DNA from: JBFGCM01 sp041581135
GTDB taxonomy: Bacteria > Actinomycetota > Acidimicrobiia > Spongiisociales > UBA5794
Assembly (NCBI GenBank): GCA_041581135.1
Contig: JBFGCM010000030.1
Location: forward strand, 1-35,372
Reading direction: 5' to 3'
Length of the DNA stretch: 35,372 bases
The notes under the pieces: generated by a model
The model's input: the letters and a program-made list of their open reading frames with translations, nothing else
What the model was told of the DNA's origin: nothing
Database searches by the model: none
Translations under genes and position numbers: made by a program
Part shown: positions 24,806-31,730 of the stretch, one piece after another
How positions within the stretch are numbered: position 1 is the stretch's first letter
How the letters are laid out: each line of letters starts with the position of its first letter

Positions 24806-25401
24806 GGTCCCACCCGCACCAGGTCCACTTCACCGCCGCGAAGGGCGGCGGTGAGTACTGCGGCCAGGTCGGCGTCGACCGCCACGAGGAGCTCGATCCG
24901 GTTGCCGCCTATGGCGCCTTCGAACGTCGTGGTCTCGGTGACGAGGACCCCTTCGGCGATGCGCTCCGTGATGCGGGTGGCATCCGCCGCCACCGGCCAC
25001 GTCACATACACGTCGACCGCGTCGCCGCCGCTGATCCGGCCGAGCACGGCATGGTCGGCGTCGAGCGAGAAGCCGAAGAGATCGGGCATCGCCGCCCGCT
25101 GCGGCTCCCGCAGCAGGGAGGGCAACAGCGGCTCACCGGCGGCGAGGGATGTGGCGAGCGTCCAGTCGACGAGGCCCCCGAGGGCGTCTCCGGTGACCAG
25201 CCCGGAGGGATCATCCACCCGGCGCACCGACACGTCCGAGGCGGCCAGGGGCTGCCCGGCTCCCACGTCGCGGGCGGCCACCAGGACCGGCACCGTGTGC
25301 GGAGGACGCGTGATCACCAGGACGAGGGCGGCCGCCACCGCAGCCAGGGCGACGCCGGTCAATGTCTGCACGTCGACCCGATCGAGGAGGCGAGCGATCA
25401 T
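24802..25401 (-). CDS. SAF-domain protein, CpaB/RcpC-like
   Basis: 199 residues from the ATG at 25401. One N-terminal membrane helix (TLTGVALAAVAAALVLVIT), then a SAF domain (VLVAARDVGAGQPLAASDVSVRRV) and a domain that fits CpaB/RcpC (GDAVDVYVTW, LVTETTTFEG). In diderms CpaB works with the secretin; here, with no secretin gene, it may bind the cell wall around the pilus. Starts overlap at both ends (ATGA and GTGA). Confidence 0.85.
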   Translation of the reverse strand: MIARLLDRVDVQTLTGVALAAVAAALVLVITRPPHTVPVLVAARDVGAGQPLAASDVSVRRVDDPSGLVTGDALGGLVDWTLATSLAAGEPLLPSLLREPQRAAMPDLFGFSLDADHAVLGRISGGDAVDVYVTWPVAADATRITERIAEGVLVTETTTFEGAIGGNRIELLVAVDADLAAVLTAALRGGEVDLVRVGP

Positions 25402-25703
25402 CGGAACGCCGCCGTGACGATGTGGCCGAACGTCACGAATCGCTCAGAGGTGCCGTCGTCGAGCACGACGTGATCGACACCGACGGCGACGACCCGGCCC
25501 TGATGGAGCTCCCCGTCGGTGCTGCTCACGGTGGCGTGTTCGCCCCGATCCGCCGCCTCCAGCAGTCGCTCCCGCAGGCCACGTCGCCGCAGCGCCGCTT
25601 CACGGGCCGCCGCCTGCTCGGCGTCCAGCGTCTCGTGCAGCTGTCGGCGCAGTTTGCGTCCCACCCCTTCCAGGTCGGGATGCCGCAACGGGTCCACCAC
25701 CAC
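25398..25703 (-). CDS. Small protein of unknown function, first gene of the Tad operon
   Basis: 101 residues if the GTG at 25703 is used, 5 nt after GGGAG. GTGs at 25700, 25697 and 25721 are also possible. A charged helix-rich first half (RRQLHETLDAEQAAAREAAL) is followed by a small beta-barrel-like stretch (GELHQGRVVAVGVDHVVLDDGTSERFVTFGHIVTAAF). This resembles the short SH3/Sm-like proteins of unknown function found in actinobacterial genomes. No membrane helix or catalytic motif is seen. Its place at the head of the operon suggests a cytosolic role in pilus control. Confidence 0.75.
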   Translation of the reverse strand: MVVDPLRHPDLEGVGRKLRRQLHETLDAEQAAAREAALRRRGLRERLLEAADRGEHATVSSTDGELHQGRVVAVGVDHVVLDDGTSERFVTFGHIVTAAFR

Positions 25704-25734
25704 ACACTCTCCCAGATCCACCTCTTCTGTCGTG

Positions 25735-25763
25735 AGTGTATGAGGTTATTTAGCGATTTACAA
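25735..25763 (-). promoter_or_regulatory. Promoter of the Tad pilus operon
   Basis: On the minus strand TTGTAA (25763-25758), a 17-nt spacer and TACACT (25740-25735) form a good sigma-70-type promoter in the most AT-rich stretch of the window. TAGCG at 25751-25755 and CGCTA at 25775-25779 form an imperfect inverted repeat over the -35 region, a possible operator. Confidence 0.7.
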
Positions 25764-25769
25764 GAGTGT

Positions 25770-26807
25770 TTATACGCTATCTGTACGAGGCATCCGGGGC
25801 CAGGTGTCGGCCACTCGGTAGCCCCGTGGCCAGGGGTCGGTGGGGTCGAGCGTGTGCTCGTAGCGGCCCGTGATCCAGGCGCGTCCCGAGATCGAGGGGA
25901 CGATGGCGGGCCGGTCCCCAACGGTGGTCTCGGCGGTGATGGTGCCGCGGAACTCCGAGTCGATGATCGACCGCATCACGAGGCGGTCCCCGACGGCCAT
26001 GTGGCCGCGTGCGTGCAAGGCCGCCATGCGGGCCGAGAGGCCCGTACCGGTGGGGGACCGGTCGAGCTTGCCCGGATCGATGACGCACGTGTTGCGCATG
26101 GTCAAGGTGCCGGATTCGTCGCGCTCGAGCGGTCCTGCGAGCTGGGTGAAGGAGATGTGGCGCCACTCGGGGTTGTCAGGGTGGGAGAAGCCGAGCTGCT
26201 CGTTGGCGCGCTGGGTGATCCGCACCCCGACGGCGGCCAGCTCACGTGCCTCGTCGGGCGTGAGGCCGAAGCCGAGAGCGGCGGCATCCACCAGCACGAA
26301 ACTGTCGCCGCCGTATGCCGTGTCGACGTTGAGGGTGCCGAGGCCGTCGACCTCGAGGGTGGCATCGATCGCGGCGGCGAAGCTCGGGACGTTGGTCACG
26401 GTGATGCGCTCGGCCTTGCCGTCGTGGCACTCGGCGACCACCTCGACGAGCCCGCCGGGAGCTTCGAGCGTCAGTCTGGTCACCGGCTCGGTCATGGGGA
26501 GGATGCCGGTGTCCAGGAGCACCGTGGCGACGCAGATCGAGTTCGATCCGGACATCGGGGGCGTGTGCTCTGGCTCCATGATGATGAACCCCATGTCCGC
26601 TTCGGGGTGCTTCGGTGGTACGAGCAGGTTGACGTGGCGAAACACGCCACCGCGTGGCTCGTTGAGGACGAAGTCCCGCAGGGTCCGGTCGGCGGCGATC
26701 CAGCGTGACTGCTCCCAGATGGTGGCCCCGGGAGGTGGCTCGACGCCGCCGACGATCACGTCGCCGACTTCACCCTCGGCGTGGCATCCAACGATCGAGA
26801 CCTGCAC
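25770..26807 (-). CDS. Proline racemase superfamily enzyme with Ser/Thr in place of both catalytic Cys
   Basis: 345 residues from a GTG at 26807 that has TACTGT 6 nt upstream (leaderless). The fold markers are clear: GFIIMEPEHTPPMSGSN, NVDTAYGGDSFVLVDA, and DPGKLDRSPTGTGLSARMA. In proline racemase the catalytic motifs are MCGH and DRSPCGTG, with one Cys each. Here Ser86 and Thr253 replace them. Ser or Thr at one site is known in hydroxyproline epimerases and trans-3-hydroxyproline dehydratases. With both replaced, racemisation by two thiols is impossible, so dehydratase or another activity is more likely. No hydroxyproline catabolic genes are adjacent. Confidence 0.87.
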   Translation of the reverse strand: MQVSIVGCHAEGEVGDVIVGGVEPPPGATIWEQSRWIAADRTLRDFVLNEPRGGVFRHVNLLVPPKHPEADMGFIIMEPEHTPPMSGSNSICVATVLLDTGILPMTEPVTRLTLEAPGGLVEVVAECHDGKAERITVTNVPSFAAAIDATLEVDGLGTLNVDTAYGGDSFVLVDAAALGFGLTPDEARELAAVGVRITQRANEQLGFSHPDNPEWRHISFTQLAGPLERDESGTLTMRNTCVIDPGKLDRSPTGTGLSARMAALHARGHMAVGDRLVMRSIIDSEFRGTITAETTVGDRPAIVPSISGRAWITGRYEHTLDPTDPWPRGYRVADTWPRMPRTDSV

Positions 26808-26813
26808 GCTCCG

Positions 26814-26819
26814 ACAGTA
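26814..26819 (-). promoter_or_regulatory. -10 element of leaderless proline racemase-like gene
   Basis: TACTGT on the minus strand ends 6 nt before the GTG at 26807. Confidence 0.45.
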
Positions 26820-26848
26820 GCCCTCGGAGCCCGGCAGGCTCTGGTCGC

Positions 26849-27019
26849 TCAGGGCGCGTAGTCGTCATCCTCCAGGACGATGTCCCAGCGATCGAGACAG
26901 TCCTCGCACCGATAGGCCGCCACATCTCCGGGTCGGGGCGGGTCGTCCTCGGGGAAGAAGGTCAGCAGGTGACAGGTCCCACCGCAATCGACGCATGTCA
27001 TCGTGGCAGGTGGCTGCAT
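26849..27019 (-). CDS. Small zinc-ribbon protein
   Basis: 56 residues. The ATG at 27019 follows AGAGGAG. Two CxxC knuckles are visible, CVDC (9-12 region) and CEDC near the middle, separated by about 30 residues including the acidic FFPEDDPPRPGD; this is a classic zinc-ribbon spacing. The acidic C-terminus (LEDDDYAP) is solvent exposed. Function unknown; such peptides often accompany nucleic-acid or ribosome-associated enzymes. It is divergent from the DUF454 gene and 41 nt upstream of the proline racemase-like gene on the same strand. Confidence 0.8.
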   Translation of the reverse strand: MQPPATMTCVDCGGTCHLLTFFPEDDPPRPGDVAAYRCEDCLDRWDIVLEDDDYAP

Positions 27020-27073
27020 GTGGCGTGGCTCCTCTGTCGCCTTCACCGACTCCTTGTCGGAACCGCAGGTGCC

Positions 27074-27079
27074 TAGGGT
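27074..27079 (+). promoter_or_regulatory. -10 element upstream of the DUF454 gene
   Basis: TAGGGT lies 8 nt before an in-frame ATG at 27088 and 68 nt before the preferred, Shine-Dalgarno-bearing ATG at 27148. Either a short leader or two alternative starts are possible. Confidence 0.4.
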
Positions 27080-27147
27080 ACGGGCACATGGCGCACACCC
27101 TCGGTCAGACCACGAATCTCGACGGAAACGCCCGCGGGGAGGCACAC

Positions 27148-27561
27148 ATGAGTCGCGTCTCCCACCGGCGCTCCGCCCGCGTCGTCTACACGGCGCTCGG
27201 GTTCGTGAGCCTCGCCGTGGCAGTCGTCGGGGTCGTCGTGCCGGGTATTCCCACCACCGGTCCAGTGCTGCTCGCGGCCTTCTTCTTCAGCAAGGGCAGC
27301 GCGCGTTTCCACCGCTGGCTGCTCAACAACAAGCGGTTCGGGCCGGCGATTCGTGACTACCAGGCGGGCTTGGGCATCCCGATGCGCGCCAAGGTGACCG
27401 CCATCGTCATGATCGTCTTGACGTTCGGCATCACCATCGCGCTCACTGTGACCAGGTTGTGGGTCGGCGTGTTGCTGGTGCTCCTGGCCGGTGCCATCTC
27501 CTGGTACATCCTGAGCCGGCCTACGAAGCCGAAGGGCGTGACGGCCGAGACGCTGGCCTAG
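27148..27561 (+). CDS. DUF454 (YbaN-like) inner-membrane protein
   Basis: 137 residues from the ATG at 27148, which follows GGGGAGG by 5 nt. After a basic head it has GFVSLAVAVVGVVVPGIPTTGPVLLAAFFFSKGS, the hallmark of the DUF454 family (PGIPTTPF/L-type loop, then a short FxKGSxRFHRWLL helix), and two more helices at the C-terminus (VTAIVMIVLTFGITIALTV and WVGVLLVLLAGAISWYIL). The family has no firm function. The stop is 18 nt before the ATP-grasp gene, so the two are probably co-transcribed. An ATG at 27088 would add 20 residues. Confidence 0.85.
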   Translation: MSRVSHRRSARVVYTALGFVSLAVAVVGVVVPGIPTTGPVLLAAFFFSKGSARFHRWLLNNKRFGPAIRDYQAGLGIPMRAKVTAIVMIVLTFGITIALTVTRLWVGVLLVLLAGAISWYILSRPTKPKGVTAETLA

Positions 27562-27579
27562 CCGACCCGGCAGCGCGAG

Positions 27580-28416
27580 ATGTCTGGTCCGGTCGTTGCC
27601 CTTGCCACGTCCTCCCACCCCTGGGCCGCCGTTGCCGGCGACGAGGATCTGATCTCCGCCGCACTCACCGAGCGTGGTGTGCGTGCCGAGGTGGTCCGCT
27701 GGGACGACCCAGCCATGGAGTGGGCCCGCTTCGACCTGGTGGTCATCCGCTCGACGTGGGACTACCCGAAACGTCTCCCCGAGTTCGTGGCGTGGGCGGA
27801 TCGGGTGGGGGACCGGCTCCGCAATCCGCCTGCGGTGGTGCACTGGAACACCACCAAGGACTACACGGCCGATCTCGCGGCAACCGGCCTGGCTGTGGTT
27901 CCCTCTCGCATCGTGTCATCGCTCGCAGCCGCGGATCCGCTCCAGGGTTGGAGTGATGTGGTCGTGAAGCCGCTCGTCGGCCACAGCGCCATCGGGCTCA
28001 TCCGTACCGGAGACGCCGACGTGGCACGAGCGCACATCGCGCGCCTGGAGGGGGCCGCCGTCGTGCAGCCGTACCAGGCTGCGATCGAGGACGGGGAGCT
28101 GTCCATCGTCCACTTCGCCGGCGCCTACTCTCACGCCGTCCTCAAGACTCCGGCACCGGGCGAGTTCCGCGCCCAGCACCATCTCGGTGCCACCGTCGCA
28201 GCCGTCGAGCCCAGCCCCGCCGAGCTGGAGCTCGCCGAGGCGGCGCTGGCAGCAGCCCCCGGCGGCCCCTATCTGTACTCGCGGGTCGACGTCATCGACG
28301 GCGCCGACGGGCCACAGGTGATCGAGCTGGAACTCACCGAGCCGTCGCTCTACATGGACCTCGTGCCGCCCGCCGCCGGTCGGCTGGCGGCCGCCATCGT
28401 TGCCGAGGTGACGTGA
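27580..28416 (+). CDS. ATP-grasp domain protein
   Basis: 278 residues, ATG at 27580, without an obvious Shine-Dalgarno; translation is probably coupled to the DUF454 gene upstream. A pre-ATP-grasp domain (WDDPAMEWARFDLVVIRSTWDYPKR) is followed by the nucleotide-contact strand VVVKPLVGHSAIG and the acidic metal-binding end VIELELTEPSLYMD. The RSTWDY motif is shared with a group of RimK-like proteins of unknown substrate. The fold joins a carboxylate to an amine using ATP; partner substrates cannot be read here. Confidence 0.85.
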   Translation: MSGPVVALATSSHPWAAVAGDEDLISAALTERGVRAEVVRWDDPAMEWARFDLVVIRSTWDYPKRLPEFVAWADRVGDRLRNPPAVVHWNTTKDYTADLAATGLAVVPSRIVSSLAAADPLQGWSDVVVKPLVGHSAIGLIRTGDADVARAHIARLEGAAVVQPYQAAIEDGELSIVHFAGAYSHAVLKTPAPGEFRAQHHLGATVAAVEPSPAELELAEAALAAAPGGPYLYSRVDVIDGADGPQVIELELTEPSLYMDLVPPAAGRLAAAIVAEVT

Positions 28417-29292
28417 CTACGAGGCGCTCTCGTTGGGGCGTCGACGGGCATCAGGTTCGGCAAATGTGATGAGGTCGATGACCGTGCGATCGGAGCGGTC
28501 GGGGAGCTCTCGGCCCCGCCGAATGTGTGCTGCGTCGGCCCGGGCGTCGGCGACGATCTGCGAGGCGAAGACCCTCGCGTCCGTGAGGATCGACGTGGCA
28601 GTTCGTTGCGCAGTCTCCACCCGACGCGTCGCGGTCTCCTGCGACTCGACCTCGAGCAGTGCTGCGATCGATCGGGCTTCGGCGAGGACCTGGGCCGCCT
28701 CTTCTCGCGCCGCCGCCAGGCGTTCCACGGCCAGCGTGCCGGACTGGTGGGCGAGGTTGTCCGTCTTGGCTGCCGTGTGCGAGCGAAGAGACACGGCAAC
28801 GGTACGCGCTCTCTCGATGATCGCCTTGGCCTCAGCGCGTGCCTCGTGGAGCGAAGCCTCGGCCAGCGCCCGGGCATCGTTGCGGATTTGGTCTGATCGG
28901 GAGCGCGCTTCTTCCAGCATGCGCGCTGCGTCGTTCGTCGCCTCCGACTCCAGCTCCTCGACAGCCTGGCGCACGCGTACGTCGTGGCGGTGGGCGCGGC
29001 CCAAGATCTCTCCTGCCTCGTTCTCGGCGACGCGGCGGGTGTGCTCGGCGGCGCGCCTCGCTTCGAAGAGGAGTCGGTTTCGCTCCCGCGCGGCGTCCTT
29101 TCCCATCTTGGTGAAGGCCTCGAGTTGCAGGCGGGCGGAGTCGAGTGCCTCCTCCAGCTGGGCGGTGCGATCTTCGTGACGGCGCAGAGCAGCTGTGACT
29201 CTGGCCATCACAGCGTCGACCTCGTATCGGTCGTACCCTCTGCGGCGCACGTCGAAGCGGTGTGCTGCGACGGTTTCGGACCTGGCCTCCAC
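28417..29292 (-). CDS. DivIVA-like coiled-coil protein
   Basis: 291 residues from the GTG at 29292, with GGAGG 6 nt upstream. The N-terminus HRFDVRRRGYDRYEVDAVMARV is the DivIVA membrane-curvature domain (F/V pair and YDxxEVDxF-type motif, here YDRYEVDAVM). The rest, about residues 35-260, is long Glu/Arg/Ala-rich heptad-type coiled coil (EEARSRSDQIRNDARALAE). There is no membrane helix. DivIVA proteins mark poles or septa in actinobacteria. Its stop codon directly abuts the stop of the convergent ATP-grasp gene with no intervening base. Confidence 0.85.
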   Translation of the reverse strand: MEARSETVAAHRFDVRRRGYDRYEVDAVMARVTAALRRHEDRTAQLEEALDSARLQLEAFTKMGKDAARERNRLLFEARRAAEHTRRVAENEAGEILGRAHRHDVRVRQAVEELESEATNDAARMLEEARSRSDQIRNDARALAEASLHEARAEAKAIIERARTVAVSLRSHTAAKTDNLAHQSGTLAVERLAAAREEAAQVLAEARSIAALLEVESQETATRRVETAQRTATSILTDARVFASQIVADARADAAHIRRGRELPDRSDRTVIDLITFAEPDARRRPNESAS

Positions 29293-29360
29293 GACAACCT
29301 CCGGTGCGTTCCGCCCAACATGCCCCTACGTGCAGAACGACCCAGCGAGGTCTGACGCCA

Positions 29361-29390
29361 ACCTTACTGAGAACGCGAAACCCAAAGCAA
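29361..29390 (-). promoter_or_regulatory. Promoter of the DivIVA-like gene
   Basis: On the minus strand TTGCTT (29390-29385), an 18-nt spacer and TAAGGT (29366-29361) form a good promoter about 70 nt upstream of the GTG at 29292. It is back to back with the HTH-gene promoter. Confidence 0.6.
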
Positions 29391-29417
29391 GGTCTTCTGG
29401 GTTCTTCGCATGCTCCC

Positions 29418-29446
29418 TTGCCGCATCAGCTCCGACGCCATACGCT
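29418..29446 (+). promoter_or_regulatory. Promoter of the leaderless HTH gene
   Basis: TTGCCG (29418-29423), a 17-nt spacer and TACGCT (29441-29446), then 7 nt to the ATG. This is the clearest complete leaderless promoter in the window. Confidence 0.65.
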
Positions 29447-29453
29447 TGGCTGC

Positions 29454-29678
29454 ATGGAACCCATCAACGTCGACCTTGGCAAAGAGTGGTTGTCTGTCGC
29501 AGACATCTGCGAGTACATGAACGTTTCGACGTTTGTTGTCACCACACTGCTTCGCGAGGGCACCCTCCCTGCGGTGAAGTTCGGCCGTGAATGGCGTGTG
29601 GCGCGGCAAGACTTCCAGGATTGGCTGAATGCCCAGCGCATGGAGTCGGCGGCGAGGCAGCACACGTCCCTGGACTGA
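29454..29678 (+). CDS. Small excisionase/MerR-type HTH DNA-binding protein
   Basis: 74 residues, one HTH_17-type domain: LSVADICEYMNVSTFVVTTLLREGTLPAVKFGREWRVARQDFQDWL, where the second helix sits around STFVVTTLL and the wing is VKFGREWRV. Size and fold resemble BldC-type and excisionase-like regulators of actinobacteria. The start at 29454 is chosen because the -10 lies 7 nt upstream and homology begins soon after. No phage or integrase genes are near, so a host transcription factor is more likely than an excisionase. It could control the divergent DivIVA-like gene. Confidence 0.85.
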   Translation: MEPINVDLGKEWLSVADICEYMNVSTFVVTTLLREGTLPAVKFGREWRVARQDFQDWLNAQRMESAARQHTSLD

Positions 29679-29749
29679 CGCTGCATCTGGTGACTACCTG
29701 CGGATCGGGCTAGCCCTCGCGTCCGGTCGCAATTGACTCCCTGAAGCAG

Positions 29750-29778
29750 TTGACCGACTACTGAGAGTGGTATTCACT
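29750..29778 (+). promoter_or_regulatory. Weak candidate promoter of the secreted DUF11-like gene
   Basis: TTGACC (29750-29755) and TTCACT (29773-29778) at a 17-nt spacing. A second TTGAC at 29733-29737 makes a direct repeat. The -10 is poor, so this is tentative. Confidence 0.3.
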
Positions 29779-29835
29779 GTCCTTGGGTCCTCCAGGGCCC
29801 GCCGGTTCGAGTTCCTCCGACCAGAAAGGACACCG

Positions 29836-31122
29836 ATGAAGTCCCTCCGCTCACCCCGCACGATCGGTGCGGCGATGGGTGCGCTCATGCTCGCCGTGGC
29901 GCTGCTCAGCGGGATCGCACATGCCGACACAGGCACCGTCGAAGAAGATCCCGCCCATCTCCCCGCCAAGCAGGCGGTGGCCGACGCGGTGGGCGAACTG
30001 CTCCCCACCGGCCACAAGGGCGTCGACAAGCAGCTCGACAAGGGACTCGCTGACTTGGCCGAGGGGCTCGCAGCGGAGCTGTGGCTCGACGACTCCACAC
30101 TGTCCGATGACGGCGTGAATGCATTCACGGCCGACAAGAGGGCCGTCGAGCAGTTCGAGAAGGCCATCGCCAAGGCTCCCGGAGGATCCGCCGATCTGAT
30201 CGCCGTGCTGGATGCATCCATCGATGCACTTGTCACCATCGACGCGGCCCTCGCAGGCGATGCCATCGAAGGCGCAGGCGCCGATGCCGCAACTGCACTC
30301 GACAAGATGGCCGAGGCCGAGGAGAAGCTGGCCGCCGGGGATCGCGCCCAGGCGATCGACCGGTACGCGGAGGCCTGGACTGCGGCGGGTCAGGCCGACG
30401 AGGCGAGCAACGACAGCCAGGGATCCGATTCGGCCAGGCGAGGCGCCCTCAAGTGGTCCGAGTACACGTTCTGGTTCGTCAACATCGAGACGGGAGAGAT
30501 GACCGGCCCCTTGAGCGGTACCAGCCATCCGGACGACCCGCTCGGCTACACGGGCAAGAGCAACGAGGGGTACCTCGCGGTCGGCGAGGAGCTGATGCAG
30601 CTTCACGTGTCGTGCTCCGACGCCTTCCCCGACGGGGTCGGCGCCTCGTCAGACCCGAGCCTTGCGTCCCCGTGGCGGGTGGATCGGTACTCGATCACCA
30701 AGTTCAAAGAGGGCCGGGAAGTCACGACCTGTGGGCTCGTGGGTATGGAACGGCCTGAGTTGGCTGTCGACAAGACCTACTCGAACAACGGCGGTGCCAC
30801 CTTCGAGCAGGGTGGCGACGGCCAGGCGGTGTTCACCGATGAGCACATCATCTTCCGGTTCGTGGTCACCAACACGGGCAACGTCGCCATGGATGACGTC
30901 ACCGTGACCGATGACGTCTTCGGTGCACTGACAACTGCCAATCCGGACTGCAGCGTTGCGACGCTTGCCCCCGGCGGGTCGTTCGAGTGCCGCGTCGATG
31001 GCGGCGCCCTTCCGGCGAGCGTCCACACCAGCGCAGCGACGGTGTCGGGCAGCTACGCCGGCAGCAGCTACTCGGCCACCGATACGGTGACCTTCATCGT
31101 GGAGGAACTCGAGATCGTCTAG
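29836..31122 (+). CDS. Secreted protein with helical N-terminal region and DUF11-like C-terminal domain
   Basis: 428 residues; ATG at 29836 after AGAAAGGA. A signal peptide ends near AHADT (residue 32). Residues about 40-200 are charged and Ala-rich, probably helical (DKQLDKGLADLAEGLAAELW, and ALDKMAEAEEKLAAGDRAQA, which reads like a TPR-type helix pair). Residues about 205-310 hold two Cys (HVSCSD, TTCGL) that could form a disulfide. The C-terminal part (about 315-428) has FRFVVTNTGNVAMDDVTVTD and SFECRVDGG, the DUF11 repeat pattern of surface proteins. No anchor motif is seen. I do not recognise the whole architecture. Confidence 0.8.
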   Translation: MKSLRSPRTIGAAMGALMLAVALLSGIAHADTGTVEEDPAHLPAKQAVADAVGELLPTGHKGVDKQLDKGLADLAEGLAAELWLDDSTLSDDGVNAFTADKRAVEQFEKAIAKAPGGSADLIAVLDASIDALVTIDAALAGDAIEGAGADAATALDKMAEAEEKLAAGDRAQAIDRYAEAWTAAGQADEASNDSQGSDSARRGALKWSEYTFWFVNIETGEMTGPLSGTSHPDDPLGYTGKSNEGYLAVGEELMQLHVSCSDAFPDGVGASSDPSLASPWRVDRYSITKFKEGREVTTCGLVGMERPELAVDKTYSNNGGATFEQGGDGQAVFTDEHIIFRFVVTNTGNVAMDDVTVTDDVFGALTTANPDCSVATLAPGGSFECRVDGGALPASVHTSAATVSGSYAGSSYSATDTVTFIVEELEIV

Positions 31123-31160
31123 CGCGCATGGCCCGGCGCGGCCACCGCCGGCAGCTACAG

Positions 31161-31188
31161 AGACGCCCGGGCGACCGCCCGGGCGTCT
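31161..31188 (+). terminator. Perfect 13-bp hairpin terminator
   Basis: AGACGCCCGGGCG and CGCCCGGGCGTCT are exact reverse complements around a 2-nt centre, about 38 nt after the stop at 31122. The folded loop is about 4 nt. No T tract follows. Confidence 0.75.
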
Positions 31189-31232
31189 GCGCGTGTGTCG
31201 ATCGTTGCTCTCCGAGACGTCCGTCCGTGGAT

Positions 31233-31238
31233 TAGCGT
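31233..31238 (+). promoter_or_regulatory. -10 element of leaderless membrane-protein gene
   Basis: TAGCGT ends 6 nt before the ATG at 31245, the same hexamer and spacing as at the phosphotransferase gene. Confidence 0.45.
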
Positions 31239-31244
31239 GTGCGC

Positions 31245-31730
31245 ATGGCTGATGAATTCCCCCTCGAGGACCTCTCGGCCGAAGCCCCGGCGACGAGCCC
31301 GGCAGCGGCCGAACCGAAACCCAAGCGCGATCCGGCAGGCACGCTCAGCATCGCAATGCTTGTGTACATCGCCGTGAATGCGATCTATGGGGTTCTGCTG
31401 CTGTTCCCGGCACAGTTCTACGACCTCGTCGGCGTGCGGTCCGCCACGGCCGACCGGCTCGGCGGATTGCGCTGGGTGGGAGCGATGCTGCTGTCGTGGG
31501 CGGTGTCCGCCATCCTGGTGTTGGCTCGGCCGGTGGGGAGAGCGATCTTCGTGACCGCAGGCAGCCTGCAGCTGACCGTGGTGACGGTGGCCCTGGCCTA
31601 TTCACTCGCCATCGATGACGGCCTCGGTGCCTCATGGTTTCAAATCGTGTCCATACTCGTATGGGGGGCGGCCGCCGCAGTGATGTGGTGGGCACGCCTC
31701 GGTGCTCGCAAGGTCCTGGCCGGCAAGTAG
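31245..31730 (+). CDS. Four-helix membrane protein of unknown function
   Basis: 161 residues. The ATG at 31245 is two codons after a GTG at 31239 and sits 6 nt from a -10 hexamer, which favours it. The first 30 residues are acidic and Pro/Ala-rich (EDLSAEAPATSPAAAEPKPK) and cytosolic. Four hydrophobic segments follow (TLSIAMLVYIAVNAIYGVLL, LRWVGAMLLSWAVSAILVLA, IFVTAGSLQLTVVTVALAYS, WFQIVSILVWGAAAAVMWWA). I see no motif that names a family. It stands alone between two terminator-like hairpins. Confidence 0.8.
   Translation: MADEFPLEDLSAEAPATSPAAAEPKPKRDPAGTLSIAMLVYIAVNAIYGVLLLFPAQFYDLVGVRSATADRLGGLRWVGAMLLSWAVSAILVLARPVGRAIFVTAGSLQLTVVTVALAYSLAIDDGLGASWFQIVSILVWGAAAAVMWWARLGARKVLAGK

Noticed and set aside
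29454..29678. Prophage or integrative element excisionase
   Set aside because: No integrase, attachment-site repeat, tRNA or phage gene is near, and the gene has a normal host-type promoter and codon usage.
29803..29826. T-arm-like GGTTCGAGTTC followed by CCGACCA, as in a tRNA 3' end
   Set aside because: The bases flanking the loop do not form a T stem and no acceptor, D or anticodon arm can be built upstream.
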